A DNA stretch of 64,000 nucleotides from Vanessa cardui (GCF_905220365.1 NC_061124.1:13952501-14016500); one strand, 5' to 3'; numbered from the stretch's first letter, positions 1 through 10,391 are shown. The notes: a model not told the origin generated them from the letters alone. Translations and numbers: made by a program.

Positions 1-211
1 AGCATAAAAGTAATATTTGATGATAAATTTGTATTACACGGCTTAGATAAGTACAAATCATAAAATATATTTATCATTTCAAAACAATTCAGTAGGAACG
101 GTTAATCTCGTTAATGCCATTTACAAAATATTAGAGATTTCATAGTAAGTACTATACTGTTCTGAGAACATTGATTAAATTATTTTTACAATTATTATAA
201 ATTATTTATAC

Positions 212-496
212 TTGGTGGTAGGGATTTGTGCCCGTCTGGGTAGGTACCACCCACTCATCAGTTATTCTACCGCCACATAACAGTACTCAGTGTTGTTGTG
301 TTCCGGTTTGAAGGGTGAGTGAGTCGGTGTAACTACAGGCACAAGGGACATAACATCTTAGTTCCCAAGGTTGGTGGCACATTGACGATGTAAGGAATAG
401 TTAATATTTCTTACTGCGTCATTGTCTATGGGCGATGGTGAGCACTTACCATCAGGGTCCCATGTGCTCGTCCGCCAATCTATACCGTAAAAAAGG
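212..496 (+). mobile_element. SINE family B (Metulj-like), nearly full length
   Basis: It begins with a 'cttggtggtagggatttgtg' head, runs through a 'ttccggtttgaagggtgag' core and ends at 'gctcgtccgccaa'. The same ordered blocks recur at 11493, 27631, 32028 and, inverted, at 57323, which shows a dispersed family. The resemblance to the Metulj SINEs of butterflies is from memory. No coding capacity. Confidence 0.8.
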
Positions 497-581
497 TTAT
501 TACGACATTTTTGATTTGAAGTTCTTATTGGCAGGCTTTGGGCGAAAACCGACCCACATCCCTAATGCATTTCTCTTTCGC

Positions 582-716
582 TAGATTACAATATAGTGAA
601 AAAATAATAAGTTAAATTGTAATCATATTTCACAGTTCACAATATTTCGACGGATTACAATCTGACGAGACAGATTGTAATGTACCGAATTTTATAATCT
701 TACGGTGATATAGATA
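582..716. repeat. Small MITE-like repeat with 'gattacaatct' blocks
   Basis: Several 'gattacaat' and 'attgtaatc' blocks in both orientations are followed by 'aatcttacggtgatata'. The same distal sequence occurs at 19371-19516. It is probably a short non-autonomous DNA element. The ends are not sharply defined. Confidence 0.45.
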
Positions 717-726
717 AATAAAATAT

Positions 727-940
727 GAGACAACATCACGTACATTACTCTGATCCCAATGTAAGCAGCTAAAGCACTTGTGTTATAGAAAATCAGAAGT
801 AACGAAGGTACCACAAACACCCAGACCCAAGACAACATAGAAAACTAATGATAATCTATATCGATTCGGCCGGGAATCGAACCCGGAGTGGCCTACCCTT
901 GAAAACCGATGTAGAGTACTCGACCACGGAGGTCGTCGAT
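727..940 (-). mobile_element. SINE family C (tRNA-headed), minus strand
   Basis: Read on the minus strand, a tRNA-like head with 'ggttcgattcc' (B box) is followed by a body containing 'gggtgtttgtggtacc' and 'acattgggatcagagtaatg'. Compared with the copy at 1439 the head is damaged between the boxes. Other copies lie at 25563, 48775 and 55060. Confidence 0.75.
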
Positions 941-1071
941 ACTAGTTGTTACCTGCGGTTTGTTTCCCCCATGTTTTAGTATTTGGTCGTACTAATTTTC
1001 TTAAAATTCATTTCCGTGGCGTTAACGTAAAGGAACAACAGATAAACAAAGATTAGTTTTTATATATTTCC

Positions 1072-1228
1072 AAACCGATACGACCTGGGAACCTTCAAGA
1101 CAAGACACTTTCCTTAAAGGCCGGCAACGCACCTGAAATCCCCTTGGTATTGCAGATGTCCATGGGCGGTGGTAGTCACTTTCCATCAAGTGAGCCTCCT
1201 TTTCGTTTGCTACCTATCACATAAATAA
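1072..1228 (+). mobile_element. Short repeat family D
   Basis: It contains 'ccgatacgacctgggaacct', 'aaggccggcaacgcacctg', 'gtccatgggcggtggtagtc' and a terminal 'cacataaataaataaa' tail. The same block order occurs at 18110, 18775 and 49930. This is a very common lepidopteran SINE or LINE 3' tail. The parent element cannot be named from this sequence. Confidence 0.65.
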
Positions 1229-1433
1229 ATAAAACATTCAACAAAAAGAAAACCGACTACTAACAAAACACTATTTTAAACAAATGAATATGCACTAAAA
1301 AGTAATAAAATAATTGCGTATTTAACATATTCCTACCTCCTAAGTAAAATGAAATGAAGACTACTTAAAAGTCGATTTACGATTATATAACGTAGTTATA
1401 GTTATTGTTATATTTGGAGCCGGAGTTTTTTTC
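1226..1433. repeat. Solo arm of the 6.6 kb fold-back element
   Basis: It matches one inverted arm of the element at 6645-7188 from 'aacaaaaagaaaaccgact' to 'atatttggagccgg'. The loop and second arm are absent. A family C SINE starts 6 bp after its end, so the arm was truncated or interrupted there. Confidence 0.7.
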
Positions 1434-1438
1434 CTTTT

Positions 1439-1661
1439 GACGACCTCCGTGGTCGAGTGGTGTGTACACCGGTTTTCATGGGTAAACCACTCCGAGGTCC
1501 CGGGTTCGATTCCCGGCCGAGTCGATGTAGATTATCATTAGTTTTCTATATTGTCTTAGGTCTGGGTGTTTGTGGTACCATCGTTACTTCTGATTTTCCA
1601 TAACACAAGTGCTTTCTGCTTACATTGGGATCAGAGTAATGTATGTGATGTTATCTCATTT
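1439..1661 (+). mobile_element. SINE family C with intact Pol III boxes
   Basis: The head is tRNA-like, with an A-box match 'tggtcgagtgg' at 1450-1460 and a perfect B-box 'ggttcgattcc' at 1503-1513. The tRNA-unrelated body follows. This is the best-preserved member of the family here, so internal RNA polymerase III promotion is plausible. It is not a tRNA gene: the acceptor and anticodon stems do not close and the body continues for more than 140 bp. Confidence 0.8.
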
Positions 1662-2674
1662 TTTTTGGAGTCGGTTAAAAAGTAATAATATTAGGATATT
1701 TTATATACCTATCTTTATCTATATAGTGAAAATGATTTAATGAAATTGAGCTTCACACAGCTTCACCAGAACTTCAAAGTTATTAGATAATTAAAATCTT
1801 TCCATTAAGCGACCTCATCAGATAATGTAACTCTATTTTGTGTTAACAGCGATGAAACCGGAGCCGTGGTGTTCATAAATATGAACCGGGTTTTGTGTTC
1901 CAACCTGTTCCGTTTGATATTATTGACCATTGTAAGAGAACATTTCAGCAATTACGCTGAATAACGAGGCACGAAAATAACTTTCGGGGTGGTGTCGTTT
2001 TACTTTTTGAATAAAATTAAAACGATACCGTGCTTGATAAATTTTGATACTTGCACAACTCCAATTAAAATTAAAGGATCAAATAATATTAAATAAGCAC
2101 TTTTGAAAAGATACACCTATAAAACCTCTTTTTCCGAATATGGATTGTATTGAGATGAACTGACAGAAAATACTTTGTCAACTACTTACAAGTATTTTTT
2201 CTGTTTATTGATTATATGCTTTAATTTATTAATCTGTGATATTAAGTTTTAGCTTTCTAGTATAAGTTAAACGTAAGATTACATTCTTTAGGGCATAGAA
2301 ATTTGAAACTTAAGCACTATAGGATAGAGTGCAATATTTTTTAAAAGGGTAAGTTCCCGTGCATACAAGCTGGTCGAATTAACGCTCAGAGCGTTCAGAG
2401 TGATCAATAAGTAATTCCAAAGTGCTTTATATCAGATATATACTAGACTAAATATGTATCATATTATTTATGTAAAATTGACACTTTTCATTTCGAATTG
2501 CCATTTAAATTATATCAGAAGAATTATAATATCATTTTTACATATTTTCCATGAAAAATACACGTACTATTTTCATAGAATTCAAATATTTCGTTTCGTA
2601 AAACGGTTAACGTTCTAAATTTAAATTTAAAAATATTAACAATATTTGGTACACATCTTACATCTGTACGAATA
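1662..2674. other. No recognisable feature
   Basis: AT-rich unique-looking sequence. I see no conserved ORF, tRNA-like head or inverted repeat. Confidence 0.5.
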
Positions 2675-2874
2675 CTAGTAGATGCTCGCGGCTTCGCTCG
2701 CGTTTTATGAAGTTGCTTGTCATTTGTCAGGAGAAAAACGTAGTCTATGTCCTTTCTTGGATTTCAAGTTTGTTTTATACTAAATTTCATCAAATACAGT
2801 TAAACGGTTTGGTCGTGAAAGAGCGACAAACAGACAGACAGAGTAACTTTCACATTTATAATATTATATAGATT
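2675..2874 (+). repeat. LINE-tail-like repeat ('ctcgcggcttcgctcgcg')
   Basis: It opens with 'gatgctcgcggcttcgctcg' and ends in 'gacaaacagacagacagag' plus an AT tail. These are features of a very common lepidopteran retrotransposon 3' remnant. It is non-coding, and the family assignment is from pattern only. Confidence 0.5.
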
Positions 2875-4084
2875 ACAAAGAGATAACATTTGTTTATTTG
2901 TATGTAAAGGAAAACCTTCGGAACTGATGATATAATTATTAATAAAAGAAAAACCTTGTAAAAAAAGTAAACCTTGTAAATAAAGTAGAACTTCATTTAT
3001 ATATAGAAGTCGAGTGGGGGGGGGGGTAGTTCGCGTTATAATTTCACAATAACAAGACCATTAGTTGTTCGTATTTCTATACAAAAGAAGACATTATGTA
3101 GATAAAGTATTACGAAGCATTCATGTTTCTTAGTATTTCATACGTATAGATGGGAAATCTCATTAAGAGGAAAGAAATGGCTTTCCAGGAGTCGAGCTTC
3201 TAATGATAATAAATGAAGGTTGCTTATAAACAGTATTCGATTAACTTGAAAATATAAGAGTCCGGTTACATTGTCGCTCTCTCTTTAATTTGTACGCATT
3301 ATAGATTCTAAAGATATGGTATTTAGTACTGAGATGATAATTTTTAATTTAAGTTATATACACTACAACTCAAGTAGTGTAAATTTGATTAAAATCGATC
3401 TAGTAGTTTCATGGGTATTTTTTTTTATTTTTAGTTCTCTGGCTTTTTTTTTATTGATTATGAATTATTTTAACACTTATTAATTTAATAATGTTATATC
3501 AATTATTATAGAGTGTAATGTTACGCTGGATAGCTTTAACAAGAATTGCCTCAGCTATGTAAAGCGCTTTAGCATTCATTTGGGCAACGTGTGCAAAAGA
3601 TTAAATTGATGATGGTGTACATCGTAAATAGAACCATTAATCCTAATAACAGATAATTTATATTATAATTGAATCAAAAACAATTCAATTAAAGATATGT
3701 TTGTGTTATTATTTCATTGAATATTGTTCTGTACTTTAAATAATTTTAAAAATATTTAAGACTATATTATAAGATTTCTTTTTAAATGTAAAATCATTTT
3801 GTAGTTTACAGTTTATTTTGTTTTTATATTTGTTTTGAATTTTGATATAACATCAAATTATAACAAAGTTGTATTGTAGAAGAAGGTCATATAAATGTAA
3901 TAAAATTAATGAAATAATTTTATGATAAAACATGAATATATATTTTTAAAAATATATTCACGTGTATGAAAAGATTTTTTATAGATCATTGTTGTATCAT
4001 ATAAAAGAGAACAAAAAATAATTGATTTTTAAATAAAGTCATCATCTCATTGTGATGAGCTACTCAATCTCTCCCGATATCTAA
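2875..4084. other. AT-rich spacer with a G11 run
   Basis: No conserved ORF. The only compositional oddity is an 11-G run at 3016-3026. Around 3945-3965 there is a small AT palindrome. Confidence 0.5.
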
Positions 4085-4275
4085 ATAACCATCAATGGTA
4101 AGTTGAAAATGTACAGATCTAAATTGTAGAGCTTAAACAAAGCAACAAAAAGCATCTTATCATAATTTTTGTATCACGACGCCGAGTTATTGAAAAAGAA
4201 CCGAAATCCAACCCTTTTTTCAAGATGGCGACGAACGCATATAGGAAATCGAGGTCGAAATTTTCAAGTAAAGCC
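4085..4275 (+). repeat. Dispersed repeat N, inverted partner at 41.8-42.0 kb
   Basis: Blocks 'gatctaaattgtag', 'gcatcttatcataat', 'tatcacgacg' and 'cccttttttcaagatggcg' occur in the same order on the opposite strand at 41760-42018. The ORFs called across both copies are incidental. Confidence 0.65.
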
Positions 4276-4774
4276 TTTATAAGCCTTTTTACTTTATAAG
4301 CCCATCCAACAACATATCCAAAAATAACCGTTCATTTGCATTTTGCGACCATTTTTTTGGATATAATGACAAGACTTTTTGAGGGTTTGTTATAATACTG
4401 CGATTATTGAAACAGTAAAAATTACTCAGGATATCTGACTTTTTATTCAGAGACAACGTAGGTATGGAATCGATAAGTATTCCAATGTGGGGATGAAACG
4501 GATTTTCATCCCATATCTTTTTAAATTTCACCCAACAAAATCTTGTCTTACATAAACTTGTTTAACAATATTACTTTAAATCCCATTTTGTTTTCTCCGG
4601 TAGTATTTCCCATTTATTCCGTGTTGGCAGAGGCGCGAGCATCGGAACGACGAAGAGCGAGGTGAAGCGTGAAGCTCAAAACCGATCGCGATGGATGGCA
4701 TCCGTGGACGCCCTCTGTCCCAATTAGGGCATATAGGACATTCAGTCATAAGTCATTGCTTCCTTAAAAAAAGT
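4276..4774. other. No recognisable feature
   Basis: No convincing repeat or gene. There is a small GC-richer patch at 4625-4730 ('gaggtgaagcgtgaagc') without a recognisable product. Confidence 0.4.
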
Positions 4775-5066
4775 AAAAAGTAAAGTAACAGCCTGTAAAT
4801 TTCCCACTGCTGAGATAAGGCCTCCTCTTCAGAGAGGGTTTGGAACATATTCCACCACGCGGTTCCAATGCGGGTTGGTGGAAGGCACATGTGGCAGAAT
4901 TTCGATGAAATTAGACACATGCAGGTTTCTTCACGATGTTCTCCTTCACCGCCAAGCACGAGATGAATTATTAAGCACATATACATATATGTGGTGCTTG
5001 CCTAGGTTTGAACACGCAATCATCGGTTAAGATGCACGCGTTCTAGCCACTGGGCCATCTAAGCTC
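4775..5066 (-). mobile_element. SINE family A, ACTTT-tail type
   Basis: On the minus strand it begins 'gagcttagatggcccagtgg' (A-box region), has a slightly mutated B box, runs through 'ttcatctcgtgc' and 'gaaaacatcgtgaag' and ends with repeats of 'tttac'. Its 5' end lies one base from a U2 snRNA fragment on the opposite strand. Confidence 0.85.
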
Positions 5067-5067
5067 T

Positions 5068-5101
5068 TCGCTTCTCGGCCTTTTGGCTAAGATCAAAGTG
5101 T
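5068..5101 (+). pseudogene. U2 snRNA 5' fragment
   Basis: The 34 bases match nucleotides 2-35 of metazoan U2 snRNA: the 5' stem-loop (around 'tctcggccttttggctaaga') and the start of the branch-site region. The match is lost before the branch-point recognition sequence, so no functional U2 is encoded. It sits head to head with the SINE ending at 5066, which suggests a chimeric retro-insertion or SINE insertion beside a U2 copy. Confidence 0.8.
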
Positions 5102-5396
5102 TGCTCCTTATTAAATAATATTTAAACAACACGACTGCACTTAACAAAAGCAGTATTGACGTCAACATTGTGACTACAGTGTAGTGTGAAATAGTATGCG
5201 CATAATTTTCAACTTTTATAGACGTACTTTAACTATGACTTTGCTTTACGATTTTACTCATAATATTATCTGGTATAAAGTACATACTAAAACGTTAGTG
5301 TCAATATATTTTAGTGTCTTTTTCTTTATAGAATTAACTTAGTATTTTACGAAATTCTAGTTTATATGCGGATCGTACAATAAGAACTTCATTTTC

Positions 5397-5821
5397 AACC
5401 GACTTCAAAAAGGAGGAGGTTATCAATTCGTCTGTATTTTTTATTTTTTTTTTTTTTTTTTATGTTTGTTACTTCATAACTTTTTACTGGGTGGACCGAT
5501 TTTGATAATTTTTTTTTTGTTTGAAAGGTAATGCTTCCCGTGGGGTCCCATTTTTTTTAAATTTTTTTCCGATGATGGTATCCGTATGAAAACGACATAA
5601 GTCTTAAATTTGCATTATGTATGTGCGCGATAAATAGGTGAATAACTCAAAATTGGTTAGCACAATTTTGATGATTCTTTTTTTATTATAAAGGATATAC
5701 TTTAAGGGTAGTTTGGTGAAAGTTTGGTAGGGTTCTGTGCATAGGATCCATCACAACGACGACGAACGGGAGGGAACGGAACAATTCTGAGGAGCAAGTT
5801 AGCAATACTCGGTCGAATCTT
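5397..5821 (+). repeat. Repeat H ('aaccgacttcaaaaaggagg')
   Basis: A canonical start 'aaccgacttcaaaaaggagg' precedes poly-T-rich sequence, then 'ggtggaccgattttgataat' and 'gtttggtagggttctgtg'. This is a very frequent lepidopteran repeat type. A short related start is at 43075. It runs directly into the ORF relic on the minus strand and may be the non-coding 3' part of the same mobile element. Confidence 0.55.
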
Positions 5822-6178
5822 TTATTTATGGGTTACTTGGATATTTGAATCACCTTCCGGAACGTGGTTTTCGATTGGTGGTGGCGTTTCGACAGCAAAT
5901 GGAACAAAAAAGTAATTAGACATAATACACGAATATTTAGTTATTTTTTTGGCTTCAGCTTTTTCCGCAGCGGCACCGGCTCTTAACATTGTTTCTCGGA
6001 TATGAGATGGGGCCAACGTGTCAACACATGTAGCGTCCCACACAAGGGTCCGACCTCGTTCCCAGGGAACCAATGTTAATCCATCAGGTCTCTTAACATC
6101 ATCACGACTAATTCCACGAGGCTCAGTAAGAGCAGGAACGTCGATGGTGGCAAGAGCCCTTTTTATTATGTCAAACAA
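5822..6178 (-). pseudogene. ORF relic of a mobile-element protein (C-terminal type)
   Basis: A 118-codon open stretch. Residues 1-60 carry 'RPDGLTLVPWERGR' and 'LVWDATCVDTLAPSH', followed by an alanine-rich 'AEKAEAKK' and 'YFFVPFAVET'. I recall this block as recurrent at the C-terminus of transposon-derived predicted proteins in animals. An Asp in 'VWD' followed by Glu-x-Lys in 'AEAKK' would fit a PD-(D/E)xK-like nuclease core, but that is inference. After 'FAVET' the family-like sequence stops and the rest reads as unrelated codons, so the ORF is broken. Host-gene status is unlikely: it is embedded between repeat H and a LINE-tail repeat and has no visible introns or promoter. Confidence 0.5.
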
Positions 6179-6187
6179 CCTTCCCCT

Positions 6188-6290
6188 TGACTAACACTAT
6201 CTATTAAAAAAAACCGCATCAAAATCCGTTGCGTAGTTTTAAATATATAGGGACAGAGAAAGCGACTTTGTTTTATACTATGTATTGACA
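6188..6290 (+). repeat. Repeat R fragment ('ccgcatcaaaatccgttgcg')
   Basis: It has the signature 'accgcatcaaaatccgttgc', then 'gggacagagaaagcgacttt' and 'gttttatactatgta'. The same 3' end occurs at 32357, 41399, 42206 and 51648. It is probably the 3' end of a non-LTR retrotransposon, a common relic in Lepidoptera. Confidence 0.6.
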
Positions 6291-6644
6291 GAACTCCTAA
6301 ACGACTTACAGTTAGGGTGCGATTTGGGGCAGAATTTCTTACTGTCTTTAATCAAATTTTGTGTATATGATGTGATGTCATATGATGTACGATATAGCAT
6401 ACGAATAACTCTTTTGCAAAGATTTTTTATTGAGGTCGATTACAACTCTTTCGAGGGTGGTACCTTGTAGTTTATGCCGCATGACGTATTAAAACCACAT
6501 TTCGAAAGTGTATTTTTGCTTTATTCAAAAATTTCTTTTGAAATTGTCCCCGAAGTTATTTCTGATTCATATTAAATATACGCTTAATCTATCCATATTA
6601 AGCAAAAATAGTTAGTCTACATAAGCTTCACTTAAAATCAAAAA
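6291..6644. other. No recognisable feature
   Basis: AT-rich spacer. The 61-codon ORF starting here has no recognisable motif. Confidence 0.4.
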
Positions 6645-7188
6645 ATAAATAAAAATTTTAACAAAAAGAAAAACCGACTTCAAACAAAACACTATTTTAA
6701 AACAAATAAAAATGCACTAAAAAGTAATAATAATAATTGTCTATTTAACATATTTTTAGAGTCCTCCTAGGTAAAATGAAATGAAAAATATTACACTACT
6801 TAAAAGTCAATTTACGATTATATAATGTAGTTATAATTATTGCTATATTTGGAGTCGGTGTCAGCCAAGAAAACCCTTACAAATTACCTTTTATACGATA
6901 ATATACTGGGTTAATCAAGGGGCTCGTATCGCTTCTTTCTTTTGATTGTTGAGGCTTGTGCCCGTGGCTGACGCCGGCTCCAAATATAACAATAACTATA
7001 ACTGCATTATATAATCGTAAATTGACTTTTAAGTAGTGTAATATTTTTCATTTCATTTTACCTAGGAGGACTCAAAAAAATATGTTAAATAGACAATTAT
7101 TATTATTACTTTTTAGTGCATTTTTATTTGTTTTAAAATAGTGTTTTGTTTGAAGTCGGTTTTTCTTTTTGTTAAAATTTTTATTTAT
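6645..7188. mobile_element. Fold-back element with ~222 bp inverted arms
   Basis: Arms 6645-6866 and 6966-7188 are near-identical inverted copies, both containing 'aaaaaccgacttcaaac' and 'gagtcctcctaggtaaaatg'. They enclose a unique loop of about 99 bp. Only a few substitutions and indels separate the arms. There is no coding capacity and no clear target-site duplication. A solo arm at 1226-1433 shows it is a dispersed family. Confidence 0.85.
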
Positions 7189-8150
7189 ACATCTACGACA
7201 TAAAATTGTAAATGTCATATATGTTGATTTAATCATTTATTACTAATGATCTTTTCATTTCTTTAAGGTTTCTGCTCCGTATTTTAAGGATCCCTGATGA
7301 ATCTTTAATAGATTCAGGAGTATGGTCGTTTTTTTATTTCAATTTATATCGATATAGCCTGGAAATGTCATACTGCTAAGGCTCTCTTTAAGAAGATGGC
7401 TTGAAACTACTACAATGCGTATTGTAAAAATATTCAAAATTATAATTCCAATATTTTAAATTTAACCAAAGTACCTAACCTGGATTTTTTATTTATGATA
7501 TCAAAGCCTATTTTAGGGCGTTCAGCCTCGGATAGTCTGACCTTAAATGCTCAATAGGCCCTAAAAATCTTCATATTTTAAAATATTATTTTACTGTTGA
7601 ATTGTTTTTAATAAACATGTTAAGTTATACTATTAACACGTGACAGCTTTGTTCCTATCTCGTTAGTTATACTAATTATACATATAATTTGGCGCAAACA
7701 TCATTATAGATGTGTCACTGTCAAAGGCTAAGAGAGATTATGTCACTACAGGCACAACTTAGTTTACGAAGTTGGTTGTGTACTGGTGATGTAAGGAATA
7801 GTTATTTCTTCCAGCCACATGCCTATGGGCTATTGGTCAAGGTCACTCGATCGCTTGCAATTATAATAAAAAAGTATATAAATAACATGCCTCGCGTTAG
7901 GTCTGTGCTCAAAATACCCAAACATATGGAAAATAAACGTAGTTGTGAAAAATTGGGAATATTTTTTGTTTTTCGTACCCAAAAAAACGGGATCTCTGTA
8001 TCAGTACCATCACACGTGTTCCCTTTTTATTATAACCAGCGTGCCTTCAAACGAGGTGTGACGAGATGACGATGGCAATCTAGTGCAGTTCATTCTTCAT
8101 GATGACCGTCTTCGCGATTGGACTTCATTACCACTTAATATAAGCTTGAG
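7189..8150. other. Mostly unannotated; worn SINE B piece at 7740-7850
   Basis: Within 7740-7850, 'gtcactacaggcacaa' and 'gatgtaaggaatagttattt' align with the second half of SINE B. The rest has no recognisable gene. The 119-codon ORF crossing this SINE piece is incidental. Confidence 0.45.
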
Positions 8151-8471
8151 TGGAGTCATACGCTATTTTTTCGCTGGAAAAACGCTTTACGTGCTTCCCC
8201 CACGAGATGGAAAGTGGGGGGGGGGTGCGACTCATCTCCGAACAACACGTCTCGCTGCCGAGCATTTCGTTGACGTTGCTCAACAGTGAGAGGTCTCCGC
8301 CCATGGCCCCCACGCGGCACACTCACTCAGGGTGTGGTGCGCTGTGTCGACTGACGCACCACGCTCGTGGCAGGAGGGTGACACCTCCCGCCGCGCTATT
8401 CTGTGCAGGTACTTGCCGAAGCATCCGCGCCCGGTAAGTACCTGCGTCATCCTGAAGGTGGAGTCATACGC
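8151..8471. mobile_element. Truncated R1-clade LINE insertion with 13 bp duplication
   Basis: The direct repeat 'tggagtcatacgc' at 8151-8163 and 8459-8471 bounds a GC-rich insert. The insert is a second copy of the LINE at 43.8-46.8 kb, in the same minus orientation. The poly-T run near 8166-8171 marks the element's 3' end. Confidence 0.85.
8164..8458 (-). pseudogene. R1-clade LINE 3' fragment, internally deleted
   Basis: It aligns with 43808-43866 (3' end, 'cgcttcccccacg') and then 44227-44480 (ORF C-terminus), so about 360 bp between them is missing. The coding part corresponds to the Cys/His-rich region and the 'GDLSLL.NVNEMLGSETC' segment. Frames are broken and the copy cannot encode protein. 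Divergence from the larger copy shows it is not a recent sister. Confidence 0.8.
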
Positions 8472-9900
8472 CTGCCCAGATTTAAGAAAAAAAAAATTAG
8501 TTACGTTTTACAGCGTTATATATAACTTCATTAATAAATAACGTAAGCGAGAACATTTGTCTAATGTGCTAAGTACTAGAGTTAGTATTACTCTAATATT
8601 TAAACATAATTTGCATTTATGGGCATGGAATAAACGTAGCGACTAAAGTGGAAATCCCAAGTGGTAAAAAACTTAGGATATGTGAGGTCACATTAGAAAT
8701 ATAAGATGATAATAATAATATAGAGAGAGACAGCCGAGGAAAGCCTAGACAATATTATCTTCAACTCTTTCTAGCTTATATCAAAATATATATCTGTCTC
8801 TTTTCCTAATTACTTATTGGGATGATTTGACCAATGAATAACAACTTTGTTTTCGCACCACCCTGAACAGTTTCTTAAATAAATAATTATTTTTGAAAAT
8901 TCTTTGATTAACAAAATTACGCTCCTTATTTCGAATTTAAAAGTTAATAGTTATGTGAAATGAATATATCCAAGACATGAGTGTCCCTACGGTATAATTT
9001 ATATATTATATTTTCAATTACGATCCATGTCAAACACAGATTCGTATTATACATGCGACCGGCATTCGCAAGATTAAGTTTTATTGATAAGCGGTCGGTT
9101 GAATGCCACCCTAGTTCTACCAAGGAGATTTAACCATCAGCCGGACTTAAACCGACATGTAAAATTTAAACTTCGAAGGATGAAAGCAAGGAGTTCTTAT
9201 TTAGTTTGTAAAATTTAATCTTTACACACATTGCAAATTAAAAGATTATAGATTTTGATAAATGAAACAAAATAGGAAAGCAATGATAAATGTCATTCCG
9301 TTGTACGTTATGTTATATTGAAAAATATTTTGATGAGTTCTTGCCTCATCAATAAAGACATTTGATAGTTTCAATTTCCTGTTCTATTTACAAAAATGAG
9401 AATTTTTTTTATATTCCATTTTTTTTATATTAGCTTTAAATTCACCAGTATTCTATTTTTAGCTTAAAAATTCTCAATACTATTAACTAGAAGTAAGACG
9501 TCTATTTAGTAAATAAAATGTCCTTACTAACTTTTAAATGTGCGGGATTACGTACCAATCCCCATTAGGCTTTAAATAAAGTTACGGTCTCTTAAGCATA
9601 AGGACCTATAAAATTTCAAGCCCGTATCTAAAAGGAGTGTTTTGAATATTAACACCTCCCCATCTCCCTGCTTTGCTATCAATCCATGATGGATTTTCCT
9701 AAATGCAACTGGCATTACTTGCAATACAAGAAGCGTCATAATAAATATGTAATTACTTAGCATTTATAGTCCATTTTTTGTTTGAGAGTTATGTCTTTAT
9801 TTTTTTAAATATACTTATATAACTTTAATTGAAATAATAATATTTAGTACGGCTTTGATTTTTAAATATGTTTTTAATTGAAATAACATTTATACGTATA
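8472..9900. other. No recognisable feature
   Basis: AT-rich sequence without conserved ORFs, SINE heads or long inverted repeats. Confidence 0.5.
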
Positions 9901-10373
9901 ATTATTGATTCGGTTATCGATACCTCATTGTGGGACTCCCGTCACTTCCTCTCGTGGCGTGGTGCGGCGACGGTACTGCCTGGCACGAGGATAACAAAAG
10001 GCGGTGGATTTTGAACGGGCAGGGCAGAAGAAAGCTAGATTCGTGAATGGTCGGTAAAAGGATATAATTACATACAATAAGCGGATAAATAATATATACA
10101 TGTCGGATCGACAGCGACATCATTACGATCGTCAGGCATCATAGGGGCGTATTAATAGGGTGATCGAGCAAAGAGGAAACCGCGAATACAGAAATACGTT
10201 TAGTCTACGTTTAAAGTACTTAATACACTTAGTAGGAATTCAGTATCACACTGTATCACACTTGGCAACGAAGCGAATGACAGTTCCTAGGATGGAGGTA
10301 CTGGTACCGCACCACGCTACGAGAGGAAACGACGGGAGACCCACAATGAGGTGTCGATAACATAATCAATAAT
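9901..10373. mobile_element. MITE with ~70 bp terminal inverted repeats
   Basis: The left arm 9901-9977 and right arm 10303-10373 are inverted copies containing 'gttatcgatacctcattgtg' and 'cgtggtgcgg'. The interior has no transposase. The inverted match runs out into 'attattgatt', so the exact ends and any duplication are uncertain. Two short ORFs overlap the arms but have no recognised motif. Confidence 0.8.
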
Positions 10374-10391
10374 ATATATATATATATATAT
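10372..10391. repeat. (TA)10 microsatellite
   Basis: An uninterrupted run of ten TA units, immediately at the right end of the MITE. Confidence 0.9.

Noticed and set aside
1439..1515. A functional tRNA gene.
   Set aside because: A and B boxes are present, but the head does not fold into a closed acceptor stem, and the sequence continues into the SINE body shared with other copies.
3016..3026. G11 run as a telomere or quadruplex element.
   Set aside because: A single homopolymer with no repeated G-blocks. Lepidopteran telomeres use TTAGG repeats, which are absent.
4753..4986. Short ORFs rich in 'RIGTAWWNMFQTL' (4753, 15400, 26328, 29212, 34042, 46884) as a conserved small-protein family.
   Set aside because: They are all translations of SINE family A in the same frame. 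Similarity follows from the repeat, and the frame opens and closes according to mutations.
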